DNA of 8,559 bases, taken from NCBI GenBank assembly GCA_018971405.1, contig JAGXAX010000049.1:1-8559 (forward strand), given 5' to 3'. The stretch is from Alphaproteobacteria bacterium (GTDB lineage: Bacteria; Pseudomonadota; Alphaproteobacteria; Micavibrionales; UBA2020). Below are positions 1-6,485 of the stretch, in pieces. Position 1 is the stretch's first letter. Each line of letters opens with the position of its first letter. A program made the position numbers and the translations under genes. The notes beneath the pieces are model-generated. The model saw nothing but the letters and a program-made list of their open reading frames with translations, did not search any database and was not told the origin of the DNA.

Positions 1-1
1 G

Positions 2-1033
2 GTGCAGCCGGTGTCGGAGACAGCGCTGTCCGGCGCGTCAAACGTCGCCGCGGGGCAGATGGCCCGTGCGGCGGACGAGGCGAAGGACAGGCTGGCCAGC
101 GCGCGTCAGGACGAAACCGGCATCGGCGACAAAATCGGCATCCTGCAGACGGAAAAGAGCAATCTCTCGGACAGGCTCGACATGCAGAACAGGCAGTACA
201 AGCTCCTGCAGGCGGCGCTGCAGGGCAAGGAAAAGGACCTGACGTCCGCGCTCTCTCTCTCCGCCGCGAACAGCAAGACGCTCAAGGACGTCAGGGGTGA
301 ACTCGCCAGCCTGCGGCGCGAGAACGACGCGCAAATCAAGGAACTTCAGGCGCAGTTGAAGCAGAAGTCGGCGCAGTACGCCAGCCTCGAGCAGAAGCTC
401 ATGCTCGCCGAAGCGAAGGCCAAGTCCGCGCAGGATCAGGAAACGCAGGACGAGGCCGATCTCGCCTTCATCCGCCAGCAACTGGCGCAGACGCAGGAGC
501 GGCTCGTCGCGGTGGAGCAGGAGAAGAACAGGATGGCCAGCCAGATGGCCTCCACGGCGAAAGACGACAAGACGGCCTTTCAGGCGCTGAAACTGCAACT
601 GAGCAAGGCGCGCGCGCAGATCGCCGGTCTGGAGAGCAAGGCGGCTGCGGAACAAGTTAACATAAGTAGCGCAGCTGCCGGAACGTCACAAGGTTCCGCG
701 CCTGCCGCAAATATGACTGCAAATCCGGCCGCGACAACCCCGGCCATGAATGCAGAGCCCACGCCTCTCGTTGCGGCAGCGCCTGCGGCGGAACCGGCGG
801 CGCAGGCCGCGCCCGCCAAATCCGGCATCTCGTCCTTTTTCTCCTCCCTGTTCGGCCATGGCTATGGCGGAAACAATATTTCCAGTAGCGAGAAGAGCGT
901 TTCGCCTGCTATAGTGCCCCCGTCCCAAGGGGAAAACGGCCTGTCTCCCGCGCCCGTGCTGAACGCATCGGAAAGCGGGGCGGCAAGCGCCACCGACCCC
1001 ATGGGCGACTGGAAGACGGTTATCGTCCAGTAA
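2..1033 (+). CDS. Coiled-coil protein with Ala/Pro-rich C-terminal tail, 5'-partial, function unknown
   Basis: The reading frame is open from the left edge and ends at TAA 1031-1033, giving 343 visible residues. The first in-frame codon is GTG, but no ribosome binding site can be seen, so the gene probably begins upstream. Residues about 20-217 are rich in Lys, Glu, Gln, Ala and Leu with heptad-like spacing and no Pro or Cys, as in a long coiled coil. Residues about 218-272 are a low-complexity Ala/Pro/Thr linker. A short amphipathic patch follows (SFFSSLFGHGYGG, 278-290), then a Ser/Pro-rich tail ending DWKTVIVQ. I recognise no family or catalytic motif. The next gene starts 33 bases downstream and encodes an exported protein with a similar Ala/Pro linker, so a shared role in the cell envelope is plausible, but this is inference. 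Coiled-coil proteins give weak, misleading homology matches, so no function is assigned. Confidence 0.8.
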   Translation: MQPVSETALSGASNVAAGQMARAADEAKDRLASARQDETGIGDKIGILQTEKSNLSDRLDMQNRQYKLLQAALQGKEKDLTSALSLSAANSKTLKDVRGELASLRRENDAQIKELQAQLKQKSAQYASLEQKLMLAEAKAKSAQDQETQDEADLAFIRQQLAQTQERLVAVEQEKNRMASQMASTAKDDKTAFQALKLQLSKARAQIAGLESKAAAEQVNISSAAAGTSQGSAPAANMTANPAATTPAMNAEPTPLVAAAPAAEPAAQAAPAKSGISSFFSSLFGHGYGGNNISSSEKSVSPAIVPPSQGENGLSPAPVLNASESGAASATDPMGDWKTVIVQ

Positions 1034-1066
1034 CGGCGTCCAACGATTTTTTTTTAAGAGTATGGC

Positions 1067-2410
1067 ATGATGATCAAGCGGCATTCCTTCGCGCCAGTCC
1101 TGGCGATGGCTTTCATATCCGGCATGGCACTGTTTTGCGGCGCCGCGAACGCTTCCGCGTTTCGCGCCCCGACGGCGCCGTGGGTGGTCGGCCCCATCGC
1201 GGCCGCGGGAACGGGCGGAACGACCTACTGCTCGATGAAGAACGCCTATGCCGGCGGACGGACGCTCGTGTTCGCCCGCGACAATCAGGGCAATAACTCC
1301 ATCGCCGTCAATTTCGACCGGAACCTGTTCCGCCGCAACCACCGCTACGGCGTGACGGCGCGCGCCGGACATGCGACGCGCCGCTTCGTCGCGCTGGCCG
1401 CGACGCCGCGCATCCTCGTCATGGAGACAGGCGTCGACACGGCCTTTTACGGTGCCGTCGCCGCCGGCCATGCCGTTTCCTTCGCCGTGGGCCGCGCGAG
1501 ATACGGGTTTGACCTCGACGCCAGCGTTTCTGACGGTCTGGAAGCGCTCGGGCAGTGCGCGGAGGCCTTGCAGAACGGCAGCGGGTTTCCCCCCGCGACC
1601 ATTCCGCTCGTCGGGCATCCGAACCGCCACCTGAGCATCAGCGTGGCGAAATCCGGCGCGCGCATGAAAGCCCTTCCACTCTCGAACCGTGACAAGATGG
1701 AGGCGCAAATTGCAAGCCAGGTGCTGCGGATGACCAGTCCCGATCAGGGAGTCGGCTCGCCTGCCGCCGCGCCGGTGGAGGCCGTGTCCGAACAGCCCGT
1801 GGCGCTCAAGCATGTCGTGGCGCCGGTGCAACAACCGGTATCGGCTGTAGCGGGCGTGGCCGTCACGCCGCCCGCGCCGGTCGCTTCCGCCGCCATCCCC
1901 GCCGCGCCGCAGCCTGTGGCGAAAGCCGTTCCCGAACAATCCGAACCCGCGGCTCCCGCGCCGGTTGCCGCTGCGGACAACGCCTATCTGACGAACCTGC
2001 TGGAGACGGCGCATATCGCCTCCGCCGCGCAGATCAAGGCGTCGGCCGACAACGGCACCCTGCACTGGGCTTCTGACGGGCTTTTTGGCTCGGCGCAGCG
2101 GCTGGCCATGCCGTCGGGCGCGAGCATGAAGGCGATGGCGGACAGCTATCTGCGGAAAACGGCGGCGCTTTGCACGGGAGAATACGCCAAAAACATGGGT
2201 GGAACGGAGCGGATCGGCAATGCTGAAGTGCTGAAGGCCGACATCACCTGCGTCAGCGGCAAAAGCAATGCCGCTGCGGCCGTCCTTTTCGTCGCGGGGC
2301 AGGGGAAATTCAGCGTCATCACGCAGGAAGGCACGGTCGACCAGCTTACGGTCGCCATGTCCGACAGGGACCTGATCGTCTCCGCCATGTCAGGTGCCGC
2401 AAAGGACTGA
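1067..2410 (+). CDS. Exported two-domain protein with Ala/Pro/Val-rich linker, function unknown
   Basis: This 447-residue protein starts with MMIKR, a hydrophobic stretch (about 9-27) and an ANASA site, so a Sec signal peptide cleaved near residue 31 is likely. AAGAG at 1056-1060 serves as ribosome binding site for ATG 1067 or ATG 1070. The N-terminal domain (about 35-170) has alternating beta-like segments and two Cys (55 in TYCSMKNAY, 164 in LGQCAEAL). Residues about 228-303 are an Ala/Pro/Val linker. The C-terminal domain (about 305-445) also has two Cys (369, 395). One disulfide per domain in the periplasm would fit. The N-terminal pattern resembles small beta-rich periplasmic domains of alphaproteobacteria, loosely like IalB-type proteins, but I cannot name the family. 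It lies between the coiled-coil gene and the TpsB transporter gene, which suggests an envelope or secretion accessory role. That role is inferred from position only. Confidence 0.85.
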   Translation: MMIKRHSFAPVLAMAFISGMALFCGAANASAFRAPTAPWVVGPIAAAGTGGTTYCSMKNAYAGGRTLVFARDNQGNNSIAVNFDRNLFRRNHRYGVTARAGHATRRFVALAATPRILVMETGVDTAFYGAVAAGHAVSFAVGRARYGFDLDASVSDGLEALGQCAEALQNGSGFPPATIPLVGHPNRHLSISVAKSGARMKALPLSNRDKMEAQIASQVLRMTSPDQGVGSPAAAPVEAVSEQPVALKHVVAPVQQPVSAVAGVAVTPPAPVASAAIPAAPQPVAKAVPEQSEPAAPAPVAAADNAYLTNLLETAHIASAAQIKASADNGTLHWASDGLFGSAQRLAMPSGASMKAMADSYLRKTAALCTGEYAKNMGGTERIGNAEVLKADITCVSGKSNAAAAVLFVAGQGKFSVITQEGTVDQLTVAMSDRDLIVSAMSGAAKD

Positions 2411-2492
2411 TAAAAAAGTTAATTCGCTGGAAAATCTGTGCCCGTGCGGTCTTGCGGGGCGGCAGCGGCGCGTTTTTTTAGGTATACCGGAG

Positions 2493-2523
2493 AGCGGATT
2501 GTCCGTTAGACTATAGCGGATTG
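2493..2523. promoter_or_regulatory. 9-bp direct repeat upstream of the tpsB-type gene, possible operator
   Basis: AGCGGATTG occurs at 2493-2501 and again at 2515-2523, a period of 22 bases or about two helical turns. That spacing is typical of sites bound by tandem regulator dimers on one DNA face. The second copy ends 17 bases before the start codon at 2541. An 8-bp palindrome GGTATACC (2481-2488) lies just upstream. No convincing -35/-10 pair could be matched to the repeat, so a regulatory role is a guess from spacing and position. Confidence 0.3.
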
Positions 2524-2540
2524 CTCCCGGGAATTTTCCT

Positions 2541-4232
2541 ATGAAAAAAAACTTTCTCAACTTCATCCTTCCTGTCGTCCTCGCGTCTTGCCTGATAACT
2601 TCTCCTGCAAGCGCCGTGACCATTCCCGGTTCCGCCGAGCCGTCGCGCGTGCAGCAGCAGATCGCGCCGCAGGAAGCGCCGCAGATGAACGCGCCGCCGA
2701 TCAGAGGGGCGGAACAGCCGGCACCGGCCGTCGCGCCGCAGGGTGCGGAGAAATATAGCTTCACGCTACGGCATGTGCTGGTTTCCGGCGTGACTGTTTA
2801 CAAGAGCGCCGACATCCTTCCGCTTTTCGCCGCGGAGAGGGGCAAGGCCGTCACGCTCGCCTATGTCTACGGTCTGGCGGAGAGGCTGACAGCGAAATAC
2901 CGCAATGACGGCTACATCCTGACGCAGGTGGTCGTACCGCCGCAAACCATCAAAAACGGCATCGTGCATCTGCGCGCGGTCGAAGGGTTCGTCGACAAGG
3001 TTTCCATTCAGGATGCGGGCGGCGGCGATGCGTTTCTCTACAAAATGGCGGCGCCGGTCACGAGCGAGCGCCCGCTGAACATGAAAACGCTCGCGCGCGT
3101 TCTCCTGCTGATGAACGACCTGCCGGGGGTAAGCGCGCGCGCGGTGTTGTCCGCTGCGCCGAAAACGCAGGGCGCGTCGGACGTCACCATACTGGTCAGC
3201 CATAAGCGCGCGGATGTTTCGCTGGAAGCGGACAACCGCGGCACGCGTTACCTCGGACCCTTGCAGATGAACGCCACGGCGCAGGTCAATGCGCCGACGG
3301 GGCATTTCGATTCCATCGCCCTCCAGGTCGCGCGGACGCCCGACAACGCGGAGATGACCTATGCCGGCGTGACCTATACCGTGCCGCTCGGCGCAAGCGG
3401 CGCGCAGCTTTCGCTCGGCGGCAACAGCGGCCGCGACCTGCCGGGATATTCTCTCGGCACCTTCGACATCAACGGCCTGTCGCAGGGCCTGTTCGCGCAG
3501 GTGAGCTATCCTTTCATCCGCGAGCGGTGGAAAAACCTGTCCGCCCTGCTGCGCTTCGATTATCTTGACAGCACCTACACGGAAAACCTTGTCTCCTTCA
3601 CGACGGCAGACCGCCTGAGCGTCCTGCGCCTCGGCGCGACCTGGCAGTCCGCCGACCGTTTTTCCGGACTCAGCACCCTGACGGCGCAGGCCAGCCGCGG
3701 CCTCGGTCTTTTCAACCCGACTACGCCCGGCACGCCGAATATGTCGCGCGTCGACGGGCGCAGCGACTTCACCAAGGTCACGGCGCAAGCGTCGCGCCTG
3801 CAGCGCGTGACGGACAAGGTGCAGCTCTATGCCGCCGTCTCGGGGCAGAAATCGGCGGACATTCTGCTGGCGTCGGAGGAATTCGGCATCGGCGGCGCGG
3901 CCTTCGGCAGCGCTTACGACCCGTCGGAAATCACCGGAGAGGACGGCGTCGCCGGGCGGATAGAATTGCGCTACAGCGCCGCTGCCGGAAAGCCAGGGAT
4001 GAAAACCTGCCAGCCGTACATTTTCTATGACATCGGCAAAGTATGGGATCCGGACAGCACCGCCGCGTCCGATCGCATCGCTTCGCTGGCCGACGCGGGT
4101 GCCGGCGTGCGTGCCACCTTCACTGACACGCTTTCCGGATCTTTCGAGGCCGCCCTGCCGCTGACGCGCACCGTTGCCGCGACGCACAACAGGCATGCCC
4201 GCGCCTTCTTCTCTCTGGCCGCGAAATTCTGA
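2541..4232 (+). CDS. Two-partner secretion outer-membrane transporter (TpsB; ShlB/FhaC/HecB family)
   Basis: TpsB proteins are outer-membrane Omp85-superfamily barrels that export a large TpsA partner. This 563-residue protein has a signal peptide (1-25, ending SPASA) and a Gln/Pro/Ala-rich linker (26-70). POTRA 1 (about 71-149) contains RNDGYILTQVVVPPQ and ends with the typical G.V.LR.VEGF pattern. POTRA 2 follows (about 152-221), then a beta barrel (226-563) ending in a C-terminal Phe, the usual barrel-assembly signal. The length is close to FhaC. The loop-6 motif reads FGSAYDPSE (455-463) instead of the usual Arg-containing VRGY or FGRAY. The partner Asp of the FYDIG motif is present (D497). 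LASC at 14-17 resembles a lipobox, but signal peptidase I cleavage fits the family better. The start is ATG 2541, with a weak GGGA at 2529-2532. No TpsA gene is visible; it may lie upstream of the window or elsewhere. Identification as TpsB is firm; the substrate is unknown. Confidence 0.93.
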   Translation: MKKNFLNFILPVVLASCLITSPASAVTIPGSAEPSRVQQQIAPQEAPQMNAPPIRGAEQPAPAVAPQGAEKYSFTLRHVLVSGVTVYKSADILPLFAAERGKAVTLAYVYGLAERLTAKYRNDGYILTQVVVPPQTIKNGIVHLRAVEGFVDKVSIQDAGGGDAFLYKMAAPVTSERPLNMKTLARVLLLMNDLPGVSARAVLSAAPKTQGASDVTILVSHKRADVSLEADNRGTRYLGPLQMNATAQVNAPTGHFDSIALQVARTPDNAEMTYAGVTYTVPLGASGAQLSLGGNSGRDLPGYSLGTFDINGLSQGLFAQVSYPFIRERWKNLSALLRFDYLDSTYTENLVSFTTADRLSVLRLGATWQSADRFSGLSTLTAQASRGLGLFNPTTPGTPNMSRVDGRSDFTKVTAQASRLQRVTDKVQLYAAVSGQKSADILLASEEFGIGGAAFGSAYDPSEITGEDGVAGRIELRYSAAAGKPGMKTCQPYIFYDIGKVWDPDSTAASDRIASLADAGAGVRATFTDTLSGSFEAALPLTRTVAATHNRHARAFFSLAAKF

Positions 4233-4288
4233 TAATAAGTTGATTTCATTTGATTTTTTATGTGCCGCGTTTTTCTTTCGCGGAGAAA

Positions 4289-4316
4289 TTGAAAACAACG
4301 CCACTTTCGGTTAAAT
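4289..4316 (+). promoter_or_regulatory. Candidate promoter for tgt-qng1, nearly leaderless
   Basis: TTGAAA (4289-4294, five of six matches to TTGACA) is followed after 16 bases by TTAAAT (4311-4316, four of six to TATAAT). Transcription would begin around 4323-4325, at or next to the tgt ATG at 4325. Only a weak AGAG (4317-4320), too close to the ATG, could act as ribosome binding site. This fits a leaderless transcript, a common arrangement in some high-GC alphaproteobacteria. The -10 lacks the usual A at its second position, so confidence is modest. Confidence 0.35.
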
Positions 4317-4324
4317 AGAGCGTT

Positions 4325-5491
4325 ATGACTTTCAAATTCGACATCACGCACAAAGACCCGCAAAGCCGCGCCCGCCTCGGGCAGTTGACGACGCCGCACG
4401 GAACAATCGGCACGCCGAATTTCATCTTTTGCGGCACCAAGGCGGCGATCAAAGGCCTGTCGCCTCTGCAGATGCGCGCGGCGGGAACGGACATCATCCT
4501 CTCCAATACCTATCATTTGATGCTTTCCCCCGGCGCGGATCTGATCGCGGAGATGGGCGGGCTGCACAAGTTCACCGGCTGGGACGGGCCGATGTTCACC
4601 GACAGCGGCGGCTTTCAGATTTTCTCGCTCGGCCACGGCGCGGTCGCGGACGAGATCAAGGGGCGCGGGCAGAAGCACCGCCCGAAGACGATACTGAAAA
4701 TCACCGAGGAGGGCGCGGAATTCCGCTCCTACATCGACGGCGCGAAGCATTTTCTTTCGCCCGAAGGTTCCGTTGGCATCCAGCGGAAGCTGGGCGCGGA
4801 CCTGATCGTTCAGTTCGATGAATGCACGCCGTTCCATGTCGATAAGGAATACACCGCCCGCTCGATGGAAATGAGCATGCGTTGGGGAGACCGTTCGCTC
4901 ACCGAGCACGCGCGGCACGACGACGGCACACAGGCCATGTACGGCATCGTGCAGGGCGGCGTCTATGAAGACTTGCGCAAGACGAGTTGCGACTGGACGC
5001 GGGACCGGCCGTTTTTCGCGACGGCGGTCGGCGGCTCTCTCGGCGCGAGCAAGGCGCAGATGTACGAAGTCGTCGCCATGACCATGGCGATGGTGCATCC
5101 GCAGCGGCCGGTGCACCTGCTCGGCATCGGCTCTTTCATCGACATTTTCACCAACGTCCGGCAGGGGATCGATACGTTCGACTGCGTTTCGCCGACGCGC
5201 ATGGCGCGTCACGGCTGGGCGATGGTCAAGGGCGCGGAAAAAGAGCGCGTCAACATCCGCAACGCGCATTACCGCAACGATCAGGGGCCGATCGACGAAA
5301 CCTGCGGCTGTCAGGCCTGCAAAAATCACAGCAGGGGCTATATCCATCACCTTTTCAGGGTTTCGGAGACGCTGGGCATGCAGTTGCTCTCCATCCACAA
5401 CGTCTTCACCATGAACCGCCTGATGCGCGACGTGCGGGCGGCCATCGGTTCCGGCACGCTCGACGCCGTGGAAAAAGAATGGGTGGCGTGA
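4325..5491 (+). CDS. tgt: tRNA-guanine transglycosylase, probably queuine-inserting (chlamydial type)
   Basis: TGT replaces guanine 34 in GUN-anticodon tRNAs (Asp, Asn, His, Tyr) with a 7-deazaguanine base. The protein is 388 residues, a normal length. Family residues are all present: base-recognition and general-base motif TDSGG (D93), FDECTP (D165-C167), Q210 in IVQGG, nucleophile D286 in FDCVSPTR, and the zinc site C327, C329, C332 and H358. Two features differ from the classical preQ1 enzyme of Zymomonas. There is an insertion of roughly 18 residues after TDSGG (around 104-125, GHGAVADEIKG onward), and the pocket loop reads GGSLGASK (236-243) instead of GGLAVGEG. From memory, both resemble the Chlamydia TGT, which takes queuine, and the Gly and SK residues also recall the human enzyme. 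It overlaps the next gene, a Qng1 homologue, so queuine is the likely substrate. Catalytic function is firm; base specificity is inferred. Confidence 0.97.
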   Translation: MTFKFDITHKDPQSRARLGQLTTPHGTIGTPNFIFCGTKAAIKGLSPLQMRAAGTDIILSNTYHLMLSPGADLIAEMGGLHKFTGWDGPMFTDSGGFQIFSLGHGAVADEIKGRGQKHRPKTILKITEEGAEFRSYIDGAKHFLSPEGSVGIQRKLGADLIVQFDECTPFHVDKEYTARSMEMSMRWGDRSLTEHARHDDGTQAMYGIVQGGVYEDLRKTSCDWTRDRPFFATAVGGSLGASKAQMYEVVAMTMAMVHPQRPVHLLGIGSFIDIFTNVRQGIDTFDCVSPTRMARHGWAMVKGAEKERVNIRNAHYRNDQGPIDETCGCQACKNHSRGYIHHLFRVSETLGMQLLSIHNVFTMNRLMRDVRAAIGSGTLDAVEKEWVA

Positions 5492-6405
5492 TCCGCATCG
5501 CCGACATAGCGCCGGCCTGCGCCGGAGTGGCGGGACGGGCGTCGCACGTCGGGATCAATCACGATAAAATCCCCGCCTATGCTCGTTTTATCGCGGACGC
5601 GTATCCCGTCACGACGGAACTGGGCGCGGATGACCATTTTATTTCTTCCGACCATGAAAAGGCCGCGGCCTACGTCCTCGCGCTCGACAGCGTCAATTTC
5701 GGCTCGGGATATTTCGCGATCGCGAAAGAATGCGGCCTCGCTCTCGAATATGCCGTGATCGCACGCGGATTGAAAAAATCTTTTGAAAACGGCGCGTTTG
5801 CGGTGCCGGAAGAATGGAGGCGCGTTACGGCGAAGGATTTTTCCCGGCTGCTGTCGGTGCCGCAGGGGCGGAACCCCGAGCTTGATGTGCTGCTGGAAAA
5901 TTTCGCGAGCCACCTGCGCGCGACAGGAGAAAAAATAGCATCGGAATACGACGGCAAGGTTTTGAACCTGCTCGCGGCTTGCGGCCATTCGGCGGTGATG
6001 CTGGCGGAAACGACCGGCGCATGGGAAAATTTCCACGACGTGCATCCTTATAAAGGCCGCGATATTCCAATCCTCAAGCGCGCGCAGATTCTGGCCGCGG
6101 ACATGCACCTTGCTCTCGGCGGCATGCGCGACGTGGACAAGCTGACCTGCTTCGCCGACAATATGGTGCCGCATGTCCTGCGCTGCGACGGCATACTGGA
6201 ATATACGTCGGACGCGCTCATCCCTTCCGGCAGCGAAAAAGAGGTGGAGATCCGCGCCGCGGCCGTCCATGCCGTCGAAAGCATGAAGGCGGCGGCGGAG
6301 AATGCGCTCACTTCTGTCAATTTCGACCACATGCTCTGGAAGCGCGGCTACGCGCCGGAGATATATGGGCAAAAGCCGCACAGAACATTGAGCGTCTGGT
6401 ACTAG
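5479..6405 (+). CDS. qng1: Queuosine 5'-phosphate N-glycosylase/hydrolase (Qng1, formerly DUF2419)
   Basis: Qng1 hydrolyses queuosine 5'-monophosphate to free queuine and ribose 5-phosphate, the key step in salvage of Q from degraded tRNA. The 308-residue protein follows the human family member (C9orf64) closely along its C-terminal half: LKRAQILAAD (199-208), LTCFADNMVPHVLR (222-235), GILEYTSDAL (238-247), EVEIRA (255-260), LW (286-287) and a terminal HRTLSVWY. The N-terminal half carries LDSVNFGSGYF (69-79), the LNFG-type signature of the family. The Asp in FAD (D227) is a candidate active-site residue by conservation. I start it at ATG 5479, preceded by GGAAA (5470-5474) and overlapping tgt by 13 bases. 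GTG 5488, forming a GTGA overlap, is a credible alternative. The frame is also open upstream to 4987, but that part is a shadow of tgt. The family is mostly eukaryotic with scattered bacterial members, so horizontal acquisition is possible. Base composition does not stand out here. Confidence 0.93.
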   Translation: MGGVIRIADIAPACAGVAGRASHVGINHDKIPAYARFIADAYPVTTELGADDHFISSDHEKAAAYVLALDSVNFGSGYFAIAKECGLALEYAVIARGLKKSFENGAFAVPEEWRRVTAKDFSRLLSVPQGRNPELDVLLENFASHLRATGEKIASEYDGKVLNLLAACGHSAVMLAETTGAWENFHDVHPYKGRDIPILKRAQILAADMHLALGGMRDVDKLTCFADNMVPHVLRCDGILEYTSDALIPSGSEKEVEIRAAAVHAVESMKAAAENALTSVNFDHMLWKRGYAPEIYGQKPHRTLSVWY

Positions 6406-6422
6406 CCGGAAATTTTTTGTAT

Positions 6423-6438
6423 CTTGACTGAAGTCAAG
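6423..6438. repeat. Perfect inverted repeat in the pta-ackA leader
   Basis: CTTGACT-GA-AGTCAAG is a perfect 7-bp inverted repeat with a 2-base centre. As RNA it would form a 6-bp stem with a UGAA tetraloop. It contains TTGACT (6424-6429), a five-of-six match to a -35 box, although no good -10 lies at the right distance. A regulator half-site pair or a small leader hairpin are both possible. It is not a convincing terminator for qng1, because only CTTTCGTTT follows it. Confidence 0.35.
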
Positions 6439-6485
6439 CTTTCGTTTGAACGTTCGCTTATTGTCAGGCTAGCGAGGATAAAATC

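Noticed and set aside
667..702. CGGAAC / GTTCCG inverted repeat inside the coiled-coil gene
   Set aside because: It is a short 6-bp stem within coding sequence at the start of a low-complexity linker, with no other sign of function.
1047..1055. Run of nine T's between the first two genes as a terminator
   Set aside because: No hairpin precedes it. The gap is only 33 bases, so co-transcription is more likely.
2441..2479. GC-rich segment followed by seven T's (2473-2479) as a terminator after the exported two-domain protein gene
   Set aside because: No stable stem abuts the T run. The only pairing I found is a short imperfect GCCC/GGGC hairpin separated from the T's by about 12 bases.
4265..4283. 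CCGCG - 9 bases - CGCGG hairpin between the tpsB-type gene and tgt, as an intrinsic terminator
   Set aside because: The stem is only 5 bp and is followed by AGAAATTG rather than a T run. On the other strand, too, no T run follows directly.
686..4304. Very long open frames on the minus strand, at 686-2065 and 2766-4304
   Set aside because: They lie antisense to well-supported genes, are extremely Arg/Gly/His-rich, and match no protein pattern. They are the usual by-product of high GC at third codon positions.
4987..5478. N-terminal extension of qng1 giving a 472-residue protein
   Set aside because: The extra 164 residues overlap tgt in another frame, are Arg/Gly-rich and have no family similarity. 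Qng1 homology begins after 5479, where a start codon with a purine-rich upstream site is present.
6448..6455. GAACGTTC palindrome before pta as an operator
   Set aside because: It is only 8 bp, with no flanking symmetry, so chance occurrence is likely.
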